Source: Globodera rostochiensis
Taxonomy: Eukaryota; Nematoda; Chromadorea; Rhabditida; Heteroderidae
Length of the DNA: 64,000 nt
NCBI GenBank assembly: GCA_018350325.1
Contig: JAEVLN010000018.1
Span: 1,306,185-1,370,184 of the forward strand
Direction of reading: 5' to 3'
The notes beneath the pieces were generated by a model, which saw nothing but the letters and a program-made list of their open reading frames with translations, made no database searches and was not told the DNA's origin. Of this stretch, positions 41,494-55,120 are shown piece after piece. Numbering within the stretch: the stretch's first letter is position 1; every line of letters starts with the position of its first letter. The position numbers and the translations under genes are program-made.

Positions 41494-44377
41494 CGTATTT
41501 TTTAATTAGTTTATATGAATTTTCAACTATTATAAAACTAGTGTTGTTGTTTTTCTATATTCTTTTATTAATATTAAATTTTTTCTATGCATTACGTCTG
41601 TTTGTACTTGCATTCGTTCACTGCAGATTCCGGGAATTTCCTGCTGTAACGGAACTTAATTCAAAAAATTCTTTACAAATGGGTTTTTATTAATAAAATT
41701 TTGATATTGTTTATAAAATTTTTGTATGCATAGTTTTAACTTAGTTTTTTTATTTTATTATGCCATTGTAGAACTCGGACAAACTATCGCGTGCTACTTA
41801 GTAAGTATAAAAATGATTTATTTCTATATTAACCTATTAAACCTCCCAAAGATCGAAATTTTCCCTTTTTGCGTTTTTTAGTCTATATAAATCCGCGCTT
41901 TATATATAGTTTAATAAAAAATTTATATGAAGTTAAATTTAATATCATGTGCGTACATCACATATTAAATAAAAAGTTGAGTCAAGCTTCGGTTTTATCT
42001 TAATATATTAAATTGATTGCTCTACTGGTCAAACCCAACATGCTTTCCATCGTGAGCGGTGTGTTTAGTAATATCAAATATTTGGTTTATATGATTTACA
42101 AACTTTGTTAGTTAATATTTTATTTTAAACCATTATTTTAAAGATTACTGTAGTTACTCAAGTTTTTTACAGGTCCAAATCATAAATGATTAATAGATTT
42201 ATTTAAAATTTTTTTGTTATTACATACAATTTTAGATATAGATACTTAAATCTAAGTTCGCTTCATTTGTTAAATTTCTGGTTACAACTAGATTGATTTG
42301 AGCATTTTCTTGTTGCTCATTTGAACGATTTATATTTATGTATGAGGCAGGGTGACCAAATTGCCTTATTTTTAAGGCAAATGCTATATTTTTGGGAATT
42401 TGCCTTATTGCTTGCCATATTTTTGAGTTTGGTAAAAATTCTTATTTTTTACGGAAAAAATAAGAATTTCCGAAAAAGTGCTCTTTGATTCTTACAATTT
42501 GAAGTTTTTGGTTGAAAATCTGTTAATAAATAAGAGTAAAAAATTCAAAATTTTCTCGGCGGCCCTATCGGCACTGCCGACACCCACCCCCAACAGTGAA
42601 GCAGAATTCTCAAAAAAAAATTTTTTTTCAAAAATTCCTTAAGAAAACTGTCATAAAATGCCATATTTTTTGACACCTCCATGTGAGGATTTTTAGCTCA
42701 AAAAATCTTAAAATATGCTAAAAGAGGTGAGAAAAAGTGCTGGTTGACAGCTCTCTGCAATAAAACTTCGCGGTCTTGGTGCGATTTGGACTTCTTATAT
42801 ATTTATTTTTTTTAAAACATTTATGTCTATTTTTAGGTATGTTTTTTATTTAATTGTGAAATTAAAATTACGAGTTATACCCAGAATTATAAACGGCTTG
42901 GTGCTTTCAATTACTTAATAATTTATAAAGTTTTAAATATAGAGTATTTAAAACAGCGATTTCTAAAAAATTAATATTAATGTGATTTTATTTTTTATCG
43001 GCTGATCCGTCTGCATATTATACCTCAGAATCAGTTAAATAGGGAATCTTTTCACAATAGTAAATTATGTGTTATTTTCCTTGACTAAAATTTATCAAAT
43101 ATTCTGCGTCAAAATTTTTTCAAATAGGCCTTTTGAGCATATAAACTAATTTTTCGAAAATCATAAAATAATAATAATCAGGGTTTAGAAAAATTTGAAG
43201 AATGAATCCAAACTTGAGTTTGAAGAAAATATTTCTTCATGTTTTTTTGCATTATAGCTTTTTATTATTTATTTTAATTTAAGATTGCTTTCGCTAATTT
43301 ACATGATTCTAACTTTAAATTTCGATTTTTGACTGATGCTTTTTGTCTATAATCTTCTGCATTTATACAATCATAACAGACGCGTATTTATAATTACTTA
43401 TTTCAATTTCCATGAGAAATTTTATTGGTTTTGTATGCTTTTTTAGTTTAAAATTTACACTAATTTACTATTTGTTAATTTAGTTTTACATGTTTTTTTA
43501 CATTTGCATTATCTTTGCTTGTTTTTTAATATTTAGCAATTCCTTTTTAATTAATGCTTGACGGACTGTTATTTAAATTGGTGTTTAAAAAATTCTTTAT
43601 ACCTTTAATCGAATATTAAATTTGCTGTTATAGTTGCTTCTCCTTGTTTATAAATCCGCAACGTGCAGTTCCTTTTTATAATTTTTTAAATTCTTCTTTT
43701 TCAAAAATTGTTTATTGAAACAATTATGACCTACATAAATTTATTTAAAATTAAGTGAAATATACTTCAATTAAATAAAAATAGGTGTAATTACAAACTT
43801 ATCATTTATAATCACTATGTTCGTTAAACGCAGGAAAAATAATGAATAATGTTGAAGTAATCATTTTTTATTTGGGAAATATATTTTTATTAATTCTTCA
43901 TTATTCATTTTGCCGTTATTCATTTTCCAATCTATACCTTAATTAGTTTTCATAAAACTCGATGTTTTTCGCGCATTGATATTGATTTCAAAGGATTGAA
44001 ATTAATTTTAACAGATACTTGCTTTCTCGCCAACTCAAGAAGGTTTATGCAAAATATTCTTATTGTGTTAAATGCTATAAACTTTAAATTGTTTGTTTTC
44101 TTTATATTTTTATAAACAATAGATGTTTAATATTAGTATTTAAAAATATGATGTTTATGTTTTAAGCGTTTTTATAATTTACTTAAATTCATGTTTTGTT
44201 TCAAAACAATGTTGCGTCTTAAGATGTAAATACTTTACCAAACTTATGATAAATTTTGAAATTTTCAAATATTTAACACCCATTAAACTTTTAAATTTTT
44301 AAATTTTAATAAAAAATCTCCGAAATTTTGGCAATTATATTTATTAAGTCATTACATAGTTTCACAATAAACAGTAT
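41494..44377. other. AT-rich stretch
   Basis: A GC-rich hairpin motif at 42555-42585 follows a block with repeated TTGCCTTATTT (42350-42480), probably an old transposon fragment. An 80-codon frame at 41451-41693 starts inside the LTR and looks accidental. Nothing else. Confidence 0.5.
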
Positions 44378-45079
44378 TACAGGGTGCGTAAAAAGTTCCC
44401 TCACTTTTTAAATCAATTTTTGTTTTATGAATTAAAGAAAAAAAAACATAGATATTACACATAAAATCTTCATCTCAAATGCTCGAAATGAGTTCCCTCG
44501 GCTGCGATACAGGCGTCCAAACGCTTCCGAAAATTATTGCGTTGGTCGCGGCTCTTTTTCGGCTTTTGGGGCAACTACAAAATCCAGCTCTGCTTCTGTA
44601 TAAAGCATTCAAACAATTTAAATCGGCTTCTTTTACTCAAATAACGACCCCATGCAGCTAATCTTGAGATTTTCATCAATTTTCGCGCTCATAGCTCAAA
44701 AATAAAATTAGCATTTTTTACGATTTGGTTTGACAGTCACTTGAAGGGTATGAATTCTATGGATGTCTATTGAGGTTATTTTAAGAGCAAAGGCTTCAAA
44801 CTACCAGATTTAGACAATTGCGGCACTGAAACCACCGCTTGGGTATGTAGTAAACAAAATGGCCAAAAAAAGTCGCGACTAAATGCTAATAATTTTTGGG
44901 CATTTTTGAGGGCTTGTAATTTGTTAAATGGCTCTTTTTCTGGGAGAAACTAACTTTTTCTATTTGTTTTCTAGCCCAAAAAACTCTGAAGAATCCACTT
45001 CTGAACTCAGTTTTTTGAAATAAAGATGTCCCTAAAATTAAAATGGAAAAAAGTGCGGGAACTTTTTACGCACCCTGTA
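44378..45079 (-). mobile_element. Tc1/mariner-type miniature element with a transposase remnant
   Basis: Inverted termini of about 30 bp (each end starting ACAGGGTGCGTAAAAAGTTC, read inward) are flanked by TA on both sides, the Tc1/mariner target. The element is 702 bp, too short for a full transposase. A minus-strand fragment encodes a typical transposase C-terminus. The remainder is non-coding, so it is a deleted derivative dependent on a related transposase. Confidence 0.82.
44470..44550 (-). pseudogene. Transposase C-terminal remnant
   Basis: The minus strand reads RDQRNNFRKRLDACIAA followed by EGTHFEHLR and a stop. Arg-rich helices followed by a Gly-His-Phe-Glu-His-Leu ending are common at the C-termini of Tc1/mariner-like transposases. 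No catalytic DDE residues remain in the element. Confidence 0.65.
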
Positions 45080-45774
45080 TTGGTTTGGTTTAGCAAAAAA
45101 ACTTTGCCACAGATAGGTACATAACATCTTTTTATTAAATCATTGAATTTTATTATTTAAAGTATAATACAATCGAGATTTCGATATTAAAATAACGCTC
45201 GTTTTATCAAGACGTTGCCACACTGCTTCTTCCATATTACTTTTAATTTCATAGTTAAAAACCTTTCATTTAATTTAAAATAGCACGGTATAAAAATGTT
45301 TTTAAATAAAATTAAATGTAACCTCAATGCAATATATCAACAATTTTTTTATTTGGTTATGCAAAATCGGTTTGTAATAATCCTCTGAAGTTAATCTTTT
45401 ATTTCGGTGTAGGTTGTTGTAAAAAGTTTTAAATTCTCTTTTTCAATATTTAGAGAGGGTATGCAATTATGAGTGCCGTGCTGTTTGTTCATTTAGTTTG
45501 CTAGTTTTCATTTTCATAGTTTCTACGCGCAGTCTCGCATGCTTTCCTGCATTATGGCAAGCATTCCATTAGAATTTATTTGTGGATGTGGCTTGTTATT
45601 GTAAGGATGAAAAAGAAATGACTTATCAAAATTAAAAATTTAAATTTTATTTAATAATGTAGAAGTCTTTCCCGTCAGTCTGAATTGCTTTGCATCATAT
45701 TTATTTATTAAAGACGTTATATAAGGTTTTGAACAAATTTAATTAATTGATTTTTGTTAAATATTAAAATTAAA

Positions 45775-46950
45775 TAAAAATGCTTATCAATGTACATATT
45801 ATAAACCATTTGCCTTTATTATTTATTTTGGGTGTTTTGTATTATACAATCATTGAAAGGATTGGACGGTCAGATGATTATTCATGTGGCACCTCTTCTC
45901 CCTTACAAATTTTCCTAGTTGTGCGCCGGGCTAAGCAGTTCAAAAATGCGCTGAGCGCTTGATAAATGCTTTTAATCATAGAAATCAAGTATTTTTTTAT
46001 AATTTAAAATGTTTTTTAATATTTTTTCAATACCATAAAAGCACAAATTACACCAAAGAGTATCAATATTAAAGCTGACTCGTGCTCTTAATAATTTTGG
46101 TTATTGAATTTTAGTTCTAATCATGTTTTACCAATTTCTTGTATTTTTTTTAAGTTTAATAATTTAGTTTGCTAGGACTTTTATAAAATATTGCATATTC
46201 TAACAATAAATCCAATCTTTTTATAAATTTCATTAATTCAAAATTCATTCCATAATTTATGATCAATTTATAATGATTTCTGTTTAAATTTTAAATTTAT
46301 TTTATTGATCATATATAGATTATGAACATTTTCACTGTCAATACAGGAGTTGGTAAGCATTCTGATTCATGTCTTGGTATATGATCTAAATGATATTGCT
46401 ATTGTTGCTCCTTTGATGTATGTTTTAAAAAATTATTTGAATATATTGATTACTAGTTTGAGCCGTAGCTTTATTAAATAAGTTTCCAATGTTAGTTTTA
46501 TCAGCATTAATATATCCAAGGTTATCTCCCAGGTGACCTTATTCCAAGCAATTTTTCCAACTTTGTAATAACGCTTTTTTCTTTACCTATAAGTTATAAA
46601 AGTTACGCTTTATTATATTATTTATATTTTAACGCTAGGATTTTTGGAATATTTAATAACTTAAAACTATTCCATATTCTGATAATAATTCTCCTTCTCG
46701 CACTGGTCAGAGAACATATTTAAATTATTAACTATTTTTTAAAATAACAACCTGACTAATTATAATAATTTATTTAGTATTTGCTCGACGGCAATTGCAG
46801 AGTTTTAGCCGTGATGACTCCACTTGGTGTGCGTCAAACCAGCACTTTGTTCTTGCAAAAAAAAAGTGTTAATTATTCGATTATCCATTAGTTTTTATAA
46901 TAACATTTATTGTAATCCATTTTTAGGTTTGCTTTTGTAAACATGGCAGC
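45775..46950. repeat. Inverted copy of 11.79-13.08 kb
   Basis: Closely similar over more than 1 kb to the reverse complement of 11786-13075. Confidence 0.85.
46787..46865 (+). pseudogene. Copy of M41-like exon A, exon B missing
   Basis: It encodes DGNCRVLAVMTPLGVRQTST with an open frame, but the downstream similarity stops after the intron at about 46940. It lies in the inverted 1.2-kb duplicate of 11.8-13.1 kb. Confidence 0.42.
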
Positions 46951-47436
46951 TGCGCGCACAATAGTTTTAAGGTTAAAATTTGTGTTTTGATATGAGACTG
47001 TTATATTCAATAGATTAAATTATTTGTTAAATTTGACTTATTTCTAGCTCCGCATCGAACTTTAGTTGTTGCCATTACTTTGAGTTTAACTATATATGTG
47101 GGATAGTTTTATATTGTCTAGTTTCCTTAACTTACTCATTATTTATTACAAACAGTTTTTCAAAAATTATATTTGATTACCGAGTCATAACATTTGTTTA
47201 ATTGTTCTTTTGTGTTCATCGCATTGTCGTTTATTTACTCGATCGTACCTTGAGTAGAACTCTTTAAATCGTCCCAAAATGGGATCCATTTGTGTTTTGC
47301 GGGTCATGTATTTTTTTGAAAATATTATATAATCGAAATAGACAGCATTGCAAAATGCAAAAATTTTATTTGTACTTTTATTTGTTTTGTTGAGTCATAT
47401 TTTAGTTTAAAGTTTTGCATTAAATTATTAACAAAC

Positions 47437-47520
47437 GACAAGAATCTTGTGGCCTCTTCGTTCGCCAAACACTTGGTTGATTACTTTTTTTATGAGGGGG
47501 CTCTGGGTGGCTTCAGCCAT
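47437..47520 (-). CDS. Candidate first exon
   Basis: ATG at 47520 follows ATTGTGACA; 28 codons begin MAEATQSPLIKKVINQVFGE and lead to a possible donor GTC/gtttgt. Read through the donor, a stop follows two codons later. Not recognised. Confidence 0.3.
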
Positions 47521-47776
47521 TGTCACAATAACAATTAATTTTCTTTGTTTTTTATATTTGCTAAGATAAAGGAGTTAAAGTGTGCTAATATATTTATGAA
47601 TTTGTTGTATCTAGCTTTTCAGTAAAATCTTTCAAAAGCTAGGCAATCATTCGACGGCGTAGTAATTTGATTAATTTTTTGTTTATTATGTGTCAAATTG
47701 TCAGGCTTTCTCGGCTAGCCGAACATCGTATACATTTCCATTCTTTCGGTGACAAAGCCGCCATCTCATTATAACT

Positions 47777-47971
47777 AGGGGCGTGCATGGATACGAAATT
47801 TTGTATCGGTATCCGTCCGCCCTCAAAATCTCATATCCGGATATCAGTCCGCGGATATCCGTGTTATTTAAAAATCACTAGAGGTTTCTCCAAAGTTCGA
47901 AAAAATGATTATCCGTTATCTGTCCGTATCCGGATATATCAGCGGATATTCGGGTGTCCGTGCACACGCCT
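47777..47971. mobile_element. 195-bp MITE-like element
   Basis: Imperfect inverted ends (AGGGGCGTGCATGGATAC and the inverse of GTGTCCGTGCACACGCCT) enclose several TATCCGGATAT-type palindromes. A related right half recurs at 60225-60320 in the same orientation. No coding content. Confidence 0.55.
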
Positions 47972-50766
47972 GTTAATAACTACAAAATGATAATTAATGT
48001 AATTTAAATATGCTAATATTAAGTATTTAGATTTATTAACTAATTTTGAGACCAAAAAAATCTTATATAATTTTATTAATTATTTGATTTTTAAAAAATC
48101 TGTGGTTTTGCACAATCACTTTATATGTTTGGTGCAAATGAGAATCATCGCCAGATCGTTCATTAATTTATTTTAAAAATTCAGAACTTGAGGTGTATTT
48201 AAAATAAATTTTAAATTTTATAAATTTCACATTTTTACCTTTTGTTTTTATTGTTAAATAAATGCCAAGTCGCACCAAAAAATCCGCTCTTGTTTAGCAG
48301 ATAGGGCACTATTTTCGTGTATTTTAACTTTTATAGGTATTTATATTTTAATTTGAATATTATGTATTATTACTTGCTTATTGAAAAATAAATTTAAGTT
48401 TTATTTTGTTTAAAAAAAAATTGCTTTAACTTTTTATTTTCAGACAATTACTTTCTTTGCTGCTTTAGCAGTTTTCTATTTGCTCGATCTTTTAGCAGTC
48501 GTTATTTTACCATATTGAAAATTTATTGCTTTATGTTTATTTATAAATTTTTAGAAATTTTTAACTGGTCAAGTCCGGCATCGCGCTTCAACTTCAAATG
48601 GCTTTTCAGTATTTTCTTGGTTAATTTTTTCAATTTAATTTGGAAAACATTTGTTATCTTTTTAAGTATTTACCACCAAATAAACATCACTTTTATTTAT
48701 TAATAACTGTTTGTTGTCTATTAAATATTTTATTTTGTTTTTGCTAAAAAGAAAAGTAAAATTCAATTATTTGTGTATAATAATTACAATTTGATCACAA
48801 TTTATTTTTGTTAATTTTCTTAGGCAAGGAAGAGAGAAGGGCGGGGGATGGAGAAATGTTGAATCAACGACCAGATTAACGAGTCACCGGAATGAAGACA
48901 TTGAAATGTTGCTTTCCTTCACTTTCGCTGTAATTCCACAACAGCATATTTTCTCATTTACAGTACCCCAACACTTCCCTTTTGTTGCGTTTAATTACAA
49001 TAAGACAGTTAAATTTTCCGTTTTTTAATTTGGTTCTCCGAAGAGTTAAACCTGCACTCACCATTTTTTCTTCAGTATTCTATTTCACGCGCCGAAATGG
49101 CAATTTTGATTTTTCCTACTTCTCATTTTAGTGTTTCCATACGTCTGCTAAACAGTAACGTTGTTTTGATGAAAATAGGACGGTAAAAGTGCGTTTTAAA
49201 TTAAATTTTATAATAAAAAGTTCTTCTTGAAGCTTCTCTAATTGGATTTGATTTATATAATTAATTTTATTATTTTATTTTAAATTTAAATTTTTTAGAA
49301 TATTTATTCGCAAATAAGAAGCAAAGTCTAATCATTTATATGTATACCATTTATTGTGCGTTGAAATGCGTTTTGACTTGATTTTTAACAATGCTAACAA
49401 TTTAGAAGTTAAATAAAACTTTCAACTATTGCTTGGATTTGGTTAATTAATTAGAAAGCAATTAAAATTTTTTTAATGATTCTGGAAATAGTATAAAAGT
49501 TTTCTTTTATTTTTGGTAATTGGCAGCTAAGTGAGGCAAATGATCACTAACGTCACTTTTTGAGATATGATTTCAATGCGCCCACAATGGCGGGTCGCAC
49601 TTACAAACATCCGCAGCACTCAGACGTAAAAATATAAAAAACTACTTTTATTATATTTATATTAATGTAAGGGAATAGCCCTTCTGATTAACTGCTAGAT
49701 CATAATATAATTGTTTGATTTATTTTTTAACTTTGTTTTCATTTTCATTTTTTGTGATTTTTTGGATTTATAGTGATATTAACACAAGTTTATGGCTTCA
49801 CTCATTCTAACTGTTTGCTCCGATTGTTAGACTAATTTTTATTTAAATCTTTTACTGCTGTAGCGAGTGTTTAGTGACTTATTTTTCTATCCTTTTTTCG
49901 ACATTTATTAATGTTAAATAGTTATTGATTTTTTTCCAGGTAAGATTACGTTGATGCCTTTTCGATTTTGAAAAAAGGATGTATATTTCATATTTGCGGT
50001 TACAAGAATTCAAGGAAAAATTGTAGCTTGGTACGGATAATTCACGGGATCCGAACCAATTGCGCATCTTTTATGACATCTATCAATTTTTAATTCTTTG
50101 TACTTTTCCTTAAAACGGCTATTATTTTATCACATACATTTCTTTATATTTAAACATTAAAACATTCATCGCCCTCAAGCAATAGAAATGGGCGCTTACT
50201 TCACTCTTTGCCTTTGAGATCGACTCAAACAAATCATTTAAGGGTTCGGTTTATCTACTAATGCTTAAATATTTAATAAAAGCCGCAAGCTTTGGCATGG
50301 CTAGCAATTTTTAGTTTAGTAAATAACTGGTTTTTTATCATTTTTACATAATTTCTTTGTTATTTTTTTAATTAAGATGCTTAGTGGTAACTTAGTATAA
50401 AGGGAAATATGCGCATGGAATATAGTAAAATTAGTTATGATTAATTTATTTTTATTAAATTAGATTATAAATGAATTATTTAAAGAAAATCTGCTTTTTC
50501 CAGCTCCTACTTTTTTAGTTCTGCTTTTTGAGCACACAAATCGATTTAGCGTTATGGAGTTTACACGATTTTTTATACAACCAATTTTATTGGCTAAATC
50601 CACAATGCCAGATGTATTTGGATTTGTTTCGATTTAAAATAATGGATGAATTGTTAGCAGCAAATACAAAAAAGATGAATTACACTATAATCAGTTTTAT
50701 TACTTTTTAAAGTTTAGACGGAAGGATAAAATGCTTTAGAGACTTATAATTACTTAATTCATTTTG
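47972..50766. other. AT-rich stretch with repeat and coding-like fragments
   Basis: 48120-48540 is a diverged third copy of the 21.24 and 25.0 kb segment. Possible first exon ATGGCGGGTCGCACTTAC at 49572-49610 with donor GAC/gtaaaa. Minus-strand open segments at about 50118-50255 and 49920-50067 look coding-like but have no recognised domain. Confidence 0.4.
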
Positions 50767-51860
50767 TCCAGAGCCAAAACTCAAAAAGACCAACCGATTA
50801 AAAACCCGCTTTAAATTCTCAATTTTTATCTTAGATTGGCGAATTCATAAACAGCGCATCAAATAACATATTTCCATCATAAATTTTGACTAAAGGGATC
50901 GCTCGCCCCTATGGTTTTACAAAATTTGAACCGCTCCAAAAACAGGTATAAACGCTTTCAAATTTTTGTTAATTGTGCTATCGTTTTCAGCAAATGAAAA
51001 AAACCTATCTTATTACCTCTTTTAATTCCACCGGCGACATTATTTTTCACCTCCTCATAAAGGGCGACATTATTAGAAGTGGCAACATTATTAGAGATGA
51101 CGACATTAATTTTCAATTGTTTGGCGATATGAATCTATCTCAAAAATTCTACACTTTTTCCACAAAATTTCCATACTTCAGCTGGCGAAAATTTTTTTGA
51201 GAAAAAACCCTTGTGGGAACCTTTTGGTTTGCAAAATTTGTAGGACCAATTTTCTTTACAAATTCCATCAAAAAATTCAAAATTTGATCCTAAATTGATT
51301 TTGACAAAAATTTTCTTCTGGGAAAATTCTTTAAGAAAAATGTAATAAAACCCAAAAATTCCTTAAGAAAAATGCAATAAACTCCAAAAATGCACCCCTA
51401 AAGATTGACTTATTTAATAAACCCCCAAAAATGCAGCCCTAAAATCCAACTTTTTCCGAAAAAATTCCTTAAGAAAAATGCAATTAAATCCAGATTGACT
51501 TTTTCAAATTATGTAGAAGATGTGGGCTTGTCAGAAAATAAAAATGATTTGAAGCTTGGCGGTGTTGGCGAAGATGATGGGGATTGTTTTTTCAAATTAG
51601 AACACACTCATAGTTTGCCCATTTAACAATTCCCAGTTACTTCTCGTCAAATTTGCCCAAAATGGAAAAGAAATGATAAATTTGGTTCGTAATGTTAAAT
51701 GGGGGCGCCATTATTAGAGGGGGTGACCGGCGACATTATTAGAGAGGGCGACATTATTTTCCAACCTCCTCAGAAAGGGCGACATTATTAGAGGTGCTGA
51801 CATTATTAGAGAGGGTGGGATTGAAAGAGGTACTACGGTACACGTGGTTTTGGCTCTGGA
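50767..51860. mobile_element. Putative 1.1-kb DNA transposon with 14-bp terminal inverted repeats
   Basis: TCCAGAGCCAAAAC at 50767-50780 is matched by its exact inverse at 51847-51860. Inside are two direct clusters (about 51043-51120 and 51720-51830) of units like GGCGACATTATTAGAG separated by A-rich DNA. I see no clear target duplication and no transposase; an internal 73-codon frame (51405-51626) has no known motif. Family unassigned. Confidence 0.5.
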
Positions 51861-52767
51861 TCATATGATAAATATTTACAGCAAAATGAGCAGTAACTAA
51901 ACGAATACAAAATGATCGGCAACCTTTTTAAGATGGGAAATTTTAATGCAATTGAGTTTTGATAATTACCTCAAAAAATGCGTAGTTGGCCCTTTTTAGA
52001 ACATTTATAAAATGCATATTTTAGCTCTTTTTTACTTTGATTTTTTTAGAAGGGCCAATATTTTTTGCATAATTTGAGGATTTACCTTTGCTATTTTGGC
52101 AAAAAGGGGTGGCAAACACAAAAAATACCAAAATTCTGCCAATATTAATAAAACTTGAAGGAAATCTACATATATATATCTACATACATATGACCTAATG
52201 CCACAAAACTTAAGTGAGCGTCTCTTTAAATAATGCTTTGATACGGAGATTTTTAGATTCGACTAATAATATGATCATTTTTTTCCAATTCTTTTCCAAA
52301 TCCTTTTGTCATTCTGCGCTTGTCTTTTTTGAACAAATGCTATTGTTTTTAGATTTTTGATCCAAATAATTTTTGTAATTTTTATTGAACCTTTAAATTT
52401 TTCATTTGGAAATGCATCGATTAAAAACTGGTAATTTAAGCAGTAGATTTTTTATCAATTTTTTTTGCTGCTCATTTATGTTCTGTTCATCAGTTTGTTT
52501 CAAAAATTGACCGTTTAATATGATTATTGTTTACTTTATGATTTGTTTTACTTAAACCGTAGTGTTTTATTGAATGACTTTTAGTTAAATATTTTTAAAA
52601 TTTAAATATGAAGTTGATTTACCTAATTGTTATTTTTCATATCTTCCATTTAGATCAAGGATGCTCGTTTTTTATATTGTTGAATCACAAAAATTTTCTT
52701 CATATAATAAAAAATTGTATAAAGGAGAATATTGTGGTGGCAAAATGTGAGGGGGGGGGGGGGAAGT

Positions 52768-53470
52768 GGGATCGGCGGCGAGAAATTTTTTAATTGGAAT
52801 ATCCGACGGTGCCGAAAGGCGCCGTCGTAAAATTATTTAGAAAAAAGTCCAAAAATTCTCAAAAAATAATATACTGGTTTTTGCTATTGAAAAATTTACA
52901 CTTCAAATAGTATTATTTTTAATTGATTTCATAAGAAAATTTTGCAAAATGGGATTTAGGTATGCCTTCTGAAATGACACTTTATTGTAAAATTTTCAAA
53001 AAAAAGTATGCTAAATTGCATATATTCATCGCTTTTAATTGAAATAAACCCGCCATTTTCCAGGGTAAGAGACATTCTGAAAAGACGAACAACAACAGAA
53101 TAAGGATTGTTTGCAAAATTAGTAAAAAGAAATAGTTGATTAAATTAGTTATAAATTTAAATCTATTTACAGAAAAAAGGGTAAAATCACATTCGATTTC
53201 GGCTCCTGTGCCTTTTTTGCATTATGGAATGGACGCCAACTATTCGATGTTAAGGAGAATGAATGAATGGGTGTGTTTGGGGGGAGAAAGGTCAGTGAAT
53301 GCGCAAGCCCAGTACCAATCGAAGTATGAGAGCAGACAAATAGGGAGAAGAGAACGTAAAAAAACCTGTGGGCAGAGAAAGAGACAAATGACGAGTGAAG
53401 AGGGAAGTGAAAGCAAAAAAGATGAGCCGATAGGCGCCGTTGAGAAAATTTTGAATTTTTTTGATAGAAT
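52768..53470. repeat. Repeat shared with 62.87-63.40 kb
   Basis: It starts at ATCGGCGGCGAGAAATTTTT with a GC-rich hairpin (arms CGACGGTGCC and GGCGCCGTCG, loop GAAA). Similarity runs to the block with CCTGTGGGCAGAGAAAGAG. This copy has about 210 extra bases (53120-53350), which are related in inverse to 55140-55290. Confidence 0.75.
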
Positions 53471-54970
53471 TTGTTAACAGATTGGCAAACAAAATTCGCC
53501 TGTCTCCCTACGATCCCCATTTTGCATTATTTACGCGTTTCACTGCTTCAATCATATTTTGCACATTTGCAAAACAAATATTATAATAAAAATAATTTAA
53601 CAAGTAAAAATTCTGTTTACATCCCTGCAAAACTGAAGAATCATAAATCATTCATTAAAACCAATGCGGAATTCAATAAACAATTTAATTTTAATATTAA
53701 AAATAATTTAAGCAAAATTTTTTACATCCCTGCAAAACTGCAGTATAATAAATGAAATCATTCAATAAAACCAATAATCCAATATTTAGCGGAAGTCCAT
53801 ACGCATTTTAATTTTAATATATTCTATTCTCATATATATCTCAAAGAAATGTTGCTTTAAAAAAAATATTATTTTTGCAACAATTCTGTTTGAATATTTT
53901 CATGAAGGTGAAAACATTGGATCGGAATCGAATTCTGAATTTTGGTTTTAAAGAAATTTCAACTCTTTCTGGTTTTAGTTCTGTGTTTTCTCGTTAAAAA
54001 ACCCAATTGTAAAAATTTGGTATATAAGAATCTTGAATCGTTAATGTATGAATCAAGAATGCTTTGCTTTTAGTACACCAAAGTTCTGTTAACTTTTTCC
54101 ATTTCGCTTAAACCGGACTGTTTTTAACGCAATAATCTCCGATGAAAATTCTTATCTTATTTTTATTGTTCCAATTGAATTTGATGCCGTGCTGATGATG
54201 CCTGCTAAAAAGAAATGCATCCACGGATCAAGTAATGGATTTATGAATGAAAGTATTTAAAAAAATTTAGGAACCAGGGAACAAAAACGTGTAACCGGTT
54301 TTACCAGAAGTGCCAAAGCCCGATTCCAAAAATACTCGGAAATTGGATCTAAAAATTGGGAAAGTGAATTTTCAGTGTGCTTTAATGAAAAGTCGTAATC
54401 ATACCTGGTCTATTTTTCGCGATTTTTATCCATATTCCATATTTTTTTCCATATTTCGCCCTTTTTTCAAAAATTCCTTAACAAAAATGCAATAAAAACG
54501 AAAATACACTCCTAAGGATCTACTTTTTCAAAATTTTCAAAGCACCCCTAAAAATTCACTTCTTCGCGACAAAAAATTTGCCAGCAAAAAAAATGAAAAT
54601 TTTTAAAATTCTGCTTATGTTCAAAAATTTTATCTGAAATGCCGATAATTTACTTATAAACATTTTTATTGCTCTTAATACTTCTATTAGGAAAATCATG
54701 CCCATTTTTTGCTATATTTGAAAAAAATTTTCTCCATATATCGTCCATATTTTGAAATTTTTGTCCATATTTGGTCCATATTTTGCAATTTTCCATATTT
54801 TATGGCCATATTTCGAGATTTTTTGTCCATATAAATCGCGGCCCTATTCATAATTTATGGAATTTGAAAAAAATTTGACCATTTTTGTATGTTTATGTTT
54901 CTTCTCTCTCTTTCTTCACGTTTTTGCTTCTCTTCAACTTTTTCTGTTCTCATCATTTTGCATTCTTTTT

Positions 54971-55120
54971 TTTCTCTGCCCGCTTTGCTGCCAACATCAT
55001 TTCTTTCTTTTCTCTCTTTCTCTGCCCGCTTCTCTGCCAACACCATTTCTTACTTTTCTTTCTTTCTCTGCCCGCTTCTCTGCTAACAACATTTTTTCTT
55101 TTCTCTCTTTCTCTGCCCAC
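54971..55120. repeat. 46-bp minisatellite, about 3-4 copies
   Basis: The unit contains TCTCTGCCCGCTTCTCTGCC followed by AACA-CATTTCTT-type sequence. Pyrimidine-rich. Several long frames cross it (for example 54885-55322), but they follow from the lack of stops in the repeat. Confidence 0.7.

Noticed and set aside
44378..45079. 60-codon plus frame 44479-44661 as a gene
   Set aside because: It is the complement of the transposase remnant.
53136..53477. 113-codon plus frame
   Set aside because: Spans the inverse of the 55-kb repeat and a transposon-like block; open on both strands, with no domain.
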